A program made the translations under genes and the position numbers. This document shows positions 1 through 5,914 of a stretch of 12,281 bases of DNA, one piece after another. The notes beneath the pieces were generated by a model, which had not been told where the DNA came from, searched no databases, and saw only the letters and a program-made list of their open reading frames with translations. The DNA is from Amarolinea aalborgensis (GTDB lineage Bacteria > Chloroflexota > Anaerolineae > SSC4 > Amarolineaceae): the NCBI RefSeq assembly GCF_900491745.1, contig NZ_UETR01000063.1:1-12281 (forward strand). Reading direction: 5' to 3'. How positions within the stretch are numbered: the stretch's first letter is position 1; the number at the start of each line of letters is the position of its first letter.

Positions 1-183
1 AACACCTTTCAACTGGTGGTTCGAGGTTATGCGCAGAGCTATGCTTACGCCAAAGACGCAAAACGGGTTTACTATCACGGCGCCGTCATGGCCGACGCTG
101 ATGCGGCAACCTTCGCGATTACGATGGACGACAAAGGCATTGTCATACGTGATAGGAATAGACATTACCAAAATGGGATGTGA
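1..183 (+). CDS. DKNYY-repeat protein, C-terminal fragment
   Basis: Frame 1 is open from the window edge to a TGA at 181-183 and gives 60 residues; the start lies outside. Residues 14-40 carry the pattern YAYAKD, VYYHG, ADAATF. This matches the repeat of the DKNYY family (YAKD-x-VYY-x-G, then ADP-x-TF), found in Gram-negative envelope proteins and lipoproteins of unknown function. Only the last repeat is visible, so no signal peptide or repeat number can be given. The gene ends 124 bases before the next start, and nothing suggests it belongs to the large cluster further right. The family call rests on motif recognition over a short stretch, so another protein with a similar motif is possible but less likely. 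Confidence 0.66.
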   Translation, partial: NTFQLVVRGYAQSYAYAKDAKRVYYHGAVMADADAATFAITMDDKGIVIRDRNRHYQNGM

Positions 184-307
184 TTTCTGAGAATTGGCAA
201 GGGCTATGACGGAAAGCTGCAAAAATGCGTCGCCCCTCTGACGAATATGCAGATCTTGCTGCATCCCCCCGATATTCAATTAATGGGTCGGTCAAGCAAA
301 ACTGCCT
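184..307. other. Intergenic gap with a weak inverted repeat
   Basis: This 124-base gap lies between the DKNYY fragment and the membrane protein. It contains one perfect 6-base inverted repeat, ATGCAG at 247-252 and CTGCAT at 259-264, with a 6-base loop. It is not followed by a T-run, so it is a poor terminator candidate. It could be a small operator or chance. No convincing -35/-10 pair and no strong ribosome binding site before 308 were found. Confidence 0.3.
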
Positions 308-1009
308 ATGAATTCAACAAGAAACCCACTTTACTCGATGCTGATCGTCTTTTCAATCATCGGTGCGCTGCTGATAGCCATCGCAGCGTTTCGTTATAGT
401 TACAGTTCGTCGTCAGCCACAGCATCTGGGGCTGGATTTATCATTTTGCTCGCTCTTGCCGGATCATTAGGTTTGTATCGCAATCGGCCAAGCCGATATA
501 TGAATTCAGTAGAGCGAAATGGCATTCTCTGCTTCGGAATGATTCTTGGATTGCTCTGGATCGTCGAAATCAGCATCAACAATTTCATGGCGCCGCCACT
601 TCCTGCGCGCGACTTCGTTGACAACATCTTCTGGGCCATCATTGCCTTGTCTATCTTCGCTTTCTCAATGATACGGGCTTATCAAAAGCATAGTCTTGTC
701 CACGGCATTGAAGTTGGCATCTGGAATGGGCTGGTTAGCGGTTTGATGGCTTGCTGCATGGCGCTGATCATGATCGTTTTCGGTATGCGCTTTATCCTGC
801 AAGATCCTCTCAATGTCTCCGAGTGGATTGGGCGTGGAATCGGCATCACTGCGCCAAACATGGCGGCCTATTTTGCTTTTGAGACGCTTGCGGGCGCCCT
901 GGGACATCTCACTGTTCTGGGATTCGTCATGGGCAGCCTGTTGGGCGCCATTGGTGGAAGTGTTGGCAAAGGCATTTGGGCGCTTGTATTTCAGACGAGG
1001 GTTTCCTGA
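308..1009 (+). CDS. Polytopic membrane protein of unknown function
   Basis: A 233-residue protein that I do not recognise. Hydrophobic stretches at about residues 9-29, 41-57, 72-90, 106-122, 139-160 and 197-216 suggest six membrane-spanning helices in the inner membrane; 180-192 is also fairly apolar. Positively charged short loops (RNRPSR near 58-63, R123 and K127) lie between them. The last helix is rich in glycine and small residues (MGSLLGAIGGSVGKG), which favours tight helix packing. No enzymatic motif is visible. The ATG at 308 has only weak purine-rich sequence in front, so a later start (ATG at 338, residue 11) is possible. The stop TGA (1007-1009) overlaps the start of the phosphatase gene by one base, so the two are probably co-translated. 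GC content is clearly lower than in the cluster downstream. Confidence 0.72.
   Translation: MNSTRNPLYSMLIVFSIIGALLIAIAAFRYSYSSSSATASGAGFIILLALAGSLGLYRNRPSRYMNSVERNGILCFGMILGLLWIVEISINNFMAPPLPARDFVDNIFWAIIALSIFAFSMIRAYQKHSLVHGIEVGIWNGLVSGLMACCMALIMIVFGMRFILQDPLNVSEWIGRGIGITAPNMAAYFAFETLAGALGHLTVLGFVMGSLLGAIGGSVGKGIWALVFQTRVS
997..1001 (+). promoter_or_regulatory. Ribosome binding site for the phosphatase gene
   Basis: GAGGG lies inside the end of the membrane protein gene, 7 bases before the ATG at 1009. It favours that start over the in-frame ATG at 976, which would add 11 residues before the RHGES motif and has no comparable site. The start overlaps the upstream stop (TGATG), so translation is probably coupled. 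Confidence 0.6.
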
Positions 1010-1626
1010 TGAGACTTTACTTTGTACGACATGGGGAAAGCACCGCCAACCTTCTACGGGAATTTTCCAACAGTGGGTTCAAGCATCCGCTGACCGAGAA
1101 GGGCATCGAGCAAGCGCGTGCGGTGGCGCGCAGTTTGTCCGGCTTGCAGGTCGAACAGATTTATTCCAGCCCGGTCATGCGCGCCGTACAGACAGCGCAA
1201 ATCCTGGCCGAAAGCCTGCAAGCCCCGCTTGAGTTCACCGAGGCGCTGCGAGAATGGGATGTGGGCATCTACGAAGGAACGACTGACCCGGTTGGCTGGC
1301 AGTTGCACAGGCAGGTTCAGGATGACTGGTTCACCCATCGAAGGTTTGATAGCAAGATGCCCGGTGGGGAGAGCTTCTATGAAATCCAAGCACGATTCAC
1401 CCCCTTCATCGAAGGGTTGGTACAGGACGCGAGAAACTCAAATCGGAGCATCGTCTTGGTCGCGCATGGCGGTCTGTACCTGGCCATGCTGCCGGTCATC
1501 TTCAAGAACGTCAACTTCGCTTTTGCTTGTCAGCACAACTTCCCCTATACCGCCTGCGCCATGGCTGAGACTCGGCCTGACGGACTCTACTGCATCTCAT
1601 GGTGCGGGGTATCGTTAAGTGTCTGA
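1009..1626 (+). CDS. Histidine phosphatase family protein
   Basis: A 205-residue enzyme of the histidine phosphatase (phosphoglycerate mutase-like) superfamily, branch 1. It would hydrolyse a phosphomonoester through a phospho-histidine intermediate, probably in the cytoplasm; the substrate cannot be read from the sequence. All catalytic elements are present: RHGES at residues 7-11 (R7, nucleophile H8), the second arginine R58 in SSPVMRA, the acid/base candidate E82 in LREWDVG, and H153 in LVAHGG. LTEKG (28-32) and PGGES (118-122) are also typical. Length is normal for the single-domain PhoE/CobC-like group. The start was set at 1009 because the protein then begins MRLYFVRHGE, as in most homologues, and a ribosome binding site precedes it. 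Cobalamin-pathway, sugar-phosphate or broad-specificity roles are all possible; nearby genes do not decide. Confidence 0.9.
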   Translation: MRLYFVRHGESTANLLREFSNSGFKHPLTEKGIEQARAVARSLSGLQVEQIYSSPVMRAVQTAQILAESLQAPLEFTEALREWDVGIYEGTTDPVGWQLHRQVQDDWFTHRRFDSKMPGGESFYEIQARFTPFIEGLVQDARNSNRSIVLVAHGGLYLAMLPVIFKNVNFAFACQHNFPYTACAMAETRPDGLYCISWCGVSLSV

Positions 1627-1762
1627 TTATGACCGCTGGATTGGTGACAATACCCAAGAACATTGGAATGGGAACCACATCTTGATACCCTAACTCCGTT
1701 ATTATTCCACCACTCAACTGAGACGTGGTCATGAAACGGGAGGGAAATCGTGATAGCAGACC
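1627..1762. other. Spacer at the composition boundary before the large-gene cluster
   Basis: This 136-base gap separates the low-GC left genes from the high-GC four-gene run and is the most likely place for the cluster's promoter. TTGATA (1682-1687) and TATTAT (1700-1705) both occur, but only 12 bases lie between them, so they do not form a normal sigma-70 pair. ACCAC (1709-1713) and GTGGT (1725-1729) form a 5-base inverted repeat. No terminator with a T-run follows the phosphatase gene. Confidence 0.35.
1738..1744 (+). promoter_or_regulatory. Strong Shine-Dalgarno too far from the main ATG
   Basis: GGGAGGG is the only strong site before the 1382-residue gene, but 18 bases separate it from the ATG at 1763. 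An in-frame TAG at 1754-1756 rules out a longer version of that protein. The site is well spaced (5 bases) for a GTG at 1750 that opens a six-codon frame ending at 1768-1770, past the main ATG. Either the spacing is tolerated or the short frame delivers ribosomes to the main start. Confidence 0.4.
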
Positions 1763-4700
1763 ATGCCTGACAAAGCGACGCTGATCGCGCCGATGCGCGT
1801 GGTCGCAATCCACCAATCTCAGGAGCGCGCGGTCGTCGGTCCTGAGATGGACTTCGAGTCGCTGCCCTACTACGACAAACAGCGCGGGCAGGACGTGAAC
1901 CCCGACCTGCCCTATCTGGCCGAGTCAATTGCCTCTCAGCCGTTCGAAGATGCCAATTTCATCCTCAGAGCCGGCGTACACCTCCATTGGGACTTTCCCC
2001 AATTCCTCAAACGCACGAAATTCCGCGCAAGCGATCCCACCGAGTTTCCGGCGGTCCCCACACGCTGGCTGGTGAGTCGTTACGCCAAGCGCGGACGCAA
2101 ACCAGACCGGCAGTGGGTTGTCGAGAGCGATGCGCTGCTGTTCGGCGAGGGCGGCGCCGCCATCCACGACGTGGCGCAGACCAGCCTAGATGCCGATATC
2201 TACTCCGGGGAGCAGCCGTTTGCCTACATCGGTGACAGCGACACGCTCGAGGCGTGGACGCAGCGGCGCGGGCGTTTGGGCGACAATTTCATCCCCTGGA
2301 AGGAGAAGCACGGCGGCCGGCCGCTGACCGCGTTGGGCTGGGGATCGCCCAGTTTCGACGTCTTCTATCCCAACTGCCGCGGCGTCTTCGGCTTTCACGA
2401 TCCGGTCGGCACGCGCGACCACCGCTACCGGGTCATCGGCTGGTACGGCGACCTGAATGACGATTACTGGTTGAACTACCTGCGTCTGCGCAGCGGCGAT
2501 TGGGGTCTGCAAGACATCGACGCGCTGACGCATCTCGACGCCGAACACAAGCGTACGCTTAAGCGCGAGCGCGTCGCCAAGCTGTTGCGCGACGACCTCG
2601 GTGTGGTGTTGCCGGCAGAAGACGCCCTCAGCAGCGAGGAGCTCGTCCTGGCGGCGCAGTGGGAGCGGATGGTGTGCTGCGGAGAGGCGCAGTGGTTGGA
2701 CGCCGCGCTCCTCGACCCGAACGACGTCCTCTACGCGATGGGCAATTCGCCCACCGAGGCGCTGTCCGCGTTGATCGCAGAAAAAGCGACGCATGAGCAG
2801 GGACGTCCCGCCAGGGCCAGGCTGGAAGACAGCCTGGCTGCCATCCTGATGGGAGACCGCCTGAAGAGCCTGAAACTCGACATCGGACCGAAGTTCCGCG
2901 AGTTCCGCCACGCCGACGAATTTGTCGGCAGCGACGGCGGCGTGCAGTGGGTCGTCGAGAAGGTGGACGACAACCCGACCAAGCAGCCGCCTGGTGAGTA
3001 CAACCAGGAGCAGCGGCCGGCGTCTCCCCTGCCGCCTTCCATCTTTCCCCTCTTGAACACCCTCAACACGGCGCAGCGCGCCTACGACGCGACGGCGCGC
3101 GAGCTGGAGAGCCAACAGTTCCAACTGTACACCGACTGGTATCGCTATATGCACGCCTCGTATCCGCCGCCCGGCGAAACGGAGGAGTACGTCGAAGTCA
3201 GCGATTTGCTGGCGGCCATCGAGCGGGGATCGCTGGCGGCGGTCAAGAAGCTGAAGTGGGCTCTGGGCGAGGCGGCCGACGGTCACGCGACCGGCCTGGC
3301 TGCCGGCATCGCCGATGCCAAGGCGGCGCTTGAAGAGGCCCTCCATCGGCTCAATACGGAAGTGAAAAACGATCCGACCATCGTCGAGCAGTTCCACTGG
3401 GAGGTTCAGCGCCGCCCGGCTGCGCGCTTCTGGGAACCGGCGTCGCCGGCGCTGGTCGTGGCGATTCCGCGCCGCGGCGGCGCGGCCGGGCTGGTCGCCG
3501 AGAATGACGCGGCCGCTGACTTCGGCGAGCTCAGTCGAGCCGACGCCGCGCTGCAGCCGCCGCTGACGTGCCAGCTGTTTTCTGCTCCGCGCGCCAGCTT
3601 CGACGCCGGTCGCTTTGCCCTCAATGCGCTGCTCAACGCGGACAGCATCACCTGGACGCTGCCGCAGACGCCGCTTTCGACCGACCTCCCGATTTTCCGC
3701 GGCGAGTGGCAGGTTGAGGTGTTTCCGGTGGCGACCATGCACTCGGTGACCCGGTCGTCTGGCGTTTACGATCCGCGCTTCATCCTGACCAACTACCTGT
3801 TGGGCGAAAACGAGCCTGACGTGGACGACCACCCCGATCTGACCAGCCCGCTGGCGCTGGCGAAGGCAGGCAGCATCTACGCCGGCTCGACCTACGTCAA
3901 TCAGAAGCTGGACGACCGCTACCGCGGGCTGCTGCAGCGCTTTCGGGAGCTGCAGGAGGCGCGGCGCAAGACGCTCCAGGGGCAGGCAGCGACATTCGAC
4001 GCCCAGGCGAGTGCGGCCTCCACAGCCGACGCGGCGGCGCAGGCCGGCGACGATGCGCGCGCCGCAGCCGCGCAAACACGGCGTGAGATGGAGGAATTGG
4101 CCGCGACGCTGGCGAACGCCGAGATGGCTGAAAATTTCCTCGACGGCCACGACCTGCTGGTCGTCACCCTCAACGGCTTCAACGCCGCGCTGCTCCAGCG
4201 CCACACGAGCATCCAGCTCAACCCGGCCGATCCGCTGGGCTTTGCCGAATACAAGGCGTTCGCCCAGGATGTGGCAGCGACGCTGGCCGGCGGCTTGAAG
4301 GGTGTGTCTCCTGATCCGCACGCTGCGTTCATGCCGATCCGCAGCGGCGGGCTGCGCATCATGACGCTGCGCCTGGTTGATCGCTTCGGCCGCTTCACCG
4401 ATCTGACGCCAGAGGACGTGGTGACCGCGCTGCCGATGGAGGTTCCGGGGCATGGCGATTGGGTGCGGCTGCCGCCGCGGCTGGCGCAGCCGGCCCGCTG
4501 GAATTTCCGCTTCTTGCAGGCGACGCAGGTCGCGACGCCAGGCGCCGACCCGACCGAAAGCCAGAGCCACCGCGCCAGCTCGCCTGTTCACGGCTGGATC
4601 ATCCCCAATCTGCTCGACCAGAGCCTCGATTTCTTCGACCCGCACGGCCGCCGGCTGGGCGCATTGCGGGCGATCGAGGAGCAAAGCTTCTGGGATGGCG

Positions 4701-5911
4701 CGGCACTGAGTACGCTGCCGCTGCGCCTGCGCCAAATCGTCGAGTGGCTGCTCGCCGCGGACCAAGAAGTGGAGCCGGGCCAGTCCAGCGATGACGTCCA
4801 TTTCCTCGCCGAGTTCATCGAAGACATCGAAGAAGCGCTGGACAACATCCACCCTGACGACCGCGAAGGACAGTCCGCTTTCTCCGTGCTGATGGGGCGG
4901 CCGTTGGCCGTCGTGCAGTTCGGCGTGGCGCTGGAGTTGAAGGGGCTGCCCGCGGTCAACAACGGTTGGTCAGCGTTGTTCGACGCGATCCAAAACGCGC
5001 AGCATGTGACCGACGGCTTCGACGAGGTGCAGTTCTATTACCGGCTGGGCGAATACCGGCAGCGCAACGACGGTCTGGTCGGCTGTTGGGGCATCGAAGC
5101 GGACGGCGTGCTCTCCGCAGCGTTCAGCGTCAACGATTCGGTCTCGGCCGCCATCGAGCAGGCAGCCGTGCAGAGCCTCCAGGGGGAGTATGCGGAACGC
5201 GCACAGAAGGACGCGGCCCAGGCCGCAGATGTCCGCCAGTGGATCGATCTCAAGAACGAAGAATGGCAGATCTACGACCCGCAGGGTCGCACACTGTTCG
5301 AGTTCTTACTGGAAGAGCAGGATGAGACGGTCAAGAAGCAGGACATCATCCAGCCCTACGTGCGCGAGGGCAGCCGGGTGTGGGATATGCTGGTCGAGCG
5401 CGGCTGCCTGGTGGAAGAAGTCCCGTTCAGCCGCATCCGCCACTACGCTGAGGAGTCCCAACTGAGCATCAGCGCGGCCGAGGAGATGCAGCAGTTCGTC
5501 GCCCTGCTCGACCCGCACGGCCTGGTGCATCTTGCCAGCGGCATTCAGCCGGTCAAGACCATCCAACTGCCGGAACGCTTCACCAAAGAGGCGCTCGGCC
5601 GGATCGAAATGGAGTTTCTGACCGCGCCGGTGCTGACGCCCGAACGCGAACTGCATCTTGCGCTGCCCAAAGAGCAGGGATTTGCCTGGTCGTGGCGCGA
5701 GGCCAACCGCTGGCCTGCCAACGGCGCGGCGCAGGACTCGGAACTCAGCGACCAGAACGGCCAGCCCCTCGCCACGACGGAAATTGCCGAACAGGACATC
5801 AGACCGTTTCAGACGGTCGCCTTTTTCCCGGAGCGCTTTGTGCTGCGCGAAGGGCAACTCGTATTGAAGCACAGAACCGAGCAACCAACCGACGATCCCA
5901 AGGAGCACTAA
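1763..5911 (+). CDS. Giant unrecognised protein of a GVHLHW/FPAVPTRWLV family
   Basis: A 1382-residue soluble-looking protein without signal peptide or membrane helix. Residues 66-110 carry FILRAGVHLHW and FPAVPTRWLVSR, followed by WVVESDAL (118-125), LTALGWGSPSF (188-198) and FYPNCRGVFGFHD (201-213). From memory, this order recurs in large uncharacterised bacterial proteins; I know no assigned function. Residues 430-545 and 715-790 are helical and probably coiled coil, the second very rich in Ala, Gln and Arg. Between and after them lie beta-rich parts, including PIRSGGLRIMTLRLVDRFGRF (from residue 858). A DP(H/Q)G motif recurs at 959-962, 1172-1175 and 1250-1253. The start at 1763 is the first possible one because TAG lies in frame at 1754. 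It leads a run of four genes and ends 3 bases before the next. A structural or scaffold role is inference; no catalytic motif was recognised. Confidence 0.85.
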   Translation: MPDKATLIAPMRVVAIHQSQERAVVGPEMDFESLPYYDKQRGQDVNPDLPYLAESIASQPFEDANFILRAGVHLHWDFPQFLKRTKFRASDPTEFPAVPTRWLVSRYAKRGRKPDRQWVVESDALLFGEGGAAIHDVAQTSLDADIYSGEQPFAYIGDSDTLEAWTQRRGRLGDNFIPWKEKHGGRPLTALGWGSPSFDVFYPNCRGVFGFHDPVGTRDHRYRVIGWYGDLNDDYWLNYLRLRSGDWGLQDIDALTHLDAEHKRTLKRERVAKLLRDDLGVVLPAEDALSSEELVLAAQWERMVCCGEAQWLDAALLDPNDVLYAMGNSPTEALSALIAEKATHEQGRPARARLEDSLAAILMGDRLKSLKLDIGPKFREFRHADEFVGSDGGVQWVVEKVDDNPTKQPPGEYNQEQRPASPLPPSIFPLLNTLNTAQRAYDATARELESQQFQLYTDWYRYMHASYPPPGETEEYVEVSDLLAAIERGSLAAVKKLKWALGEAADGHATGLAAGIADAKAALEEALHRLNTEVKNDPTIVEQFHWEVQRRPAARFWEPASPALVVAIPRRGGAAGLVAENDAAADFGELSRADAALQPPLTCQLFSAPRASFDAGRFALNALLNADSITWTLPQTPLSTDLPIFRGEWQVEVFPVATMHSVTRSSGVYDPRFILTNYLLGENEPDVDDHPDLTSPLALAKAGSIYAGSTYVNQKLDDRYRGLLQRFRELQEARRKTLQGQAATFDAQASAASTADAAAQAGDDARAAAAQTRREMEELAATLANAEMAENFLDGHDLLVVTLNGFNAALLQRHTSIQLNPADPLGFAEYKAFAQDVAATLAGGLKGVSPDPHAAFMPIRSGGLRIMTLRLVDRFGRFTDLTPEDVVTALPMEVPGHGDWVRLPPRLAQPARWNFRFLQATQVATPGADPTESQSHRASSPVHGWIIPNLLDQSLDFFDPHGRRLGALRAIEEQSFWDGAALSTLPLRLRQIVEWLLAADQEVEPGQSSDDVHFLAEFIEDIEEALDNIHPDDREGQSAFSVLMGRPLAVVQFGVALELKGLPAVNNGWSALFDAIQNAQHVTDGFDEVQFYYRLGEYRQRNDGLVGCWGIEADGVLSAAFSVNDSVSAAIEQAAVQSLQGEYAERAQKDAAQAADVRQWIDLKNEEWQIYDPQGRTLFEFLLEEQDETVKKQDIIQPYVREGSRVWDMLVERGCLVEEVPFSRIRHYAEESQLSISAAEEMQQFVALLDPHGLVHLASGIQPVKTIQLPERFTKEALGRIEMEFLTAPVLTPERELHLALPKEQGFAWSWREANRWPANGAAQDSELSDQNGQPLATTEIAEQDIRPFQTVAFFPERFVLREGQLVLKHRTEQPTDDPKEH
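5900..5905 (+). promoter_or_regulatory. Ribosome binding site for the LamG/collar gene
   Basis: AAGGAG lies within the last codons of the upstream gene, 9 bases before the ATG at 5915. It is a near-ideal site and fixes the start, and it shows tight coupling with the 1382-residue gene. Confidence 0.75.
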
Positions 5912-5914
5912 ACG

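Noticed and set aside
247..264. Hairpin ATGCAG/CTGCAT as a terminator
   Set aside because: The stem is only 6 bases and no T-run follows; it may be chance or an operator.
976..1008. Longer start for the histidine phosphatase
   Set aside because: The extra 11 residues precede the usual MRLYFVRHGE start, would overlap the membrane gene by 34 bases, and have no ribosome site as good as GAGGG before 1009.
1682..1705. Promoter made of TTGATA and TATTAT
   Set aside because: The 12-base spacing is too short for a sigma-70 promoter, and no -35-like element sits at the right distance from TATTAT.
2186..4852. An 888-codon open frame on the minus strand opposite the 1382-residue gene
   Set aside because: Its product is dominated by Arg, Gln, Ala and His without domain motifs, as expected from the complement of a GC-rich gene, while the + strand protein has clear conserved-looking blocks. 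No suitable ribosome site was seen.
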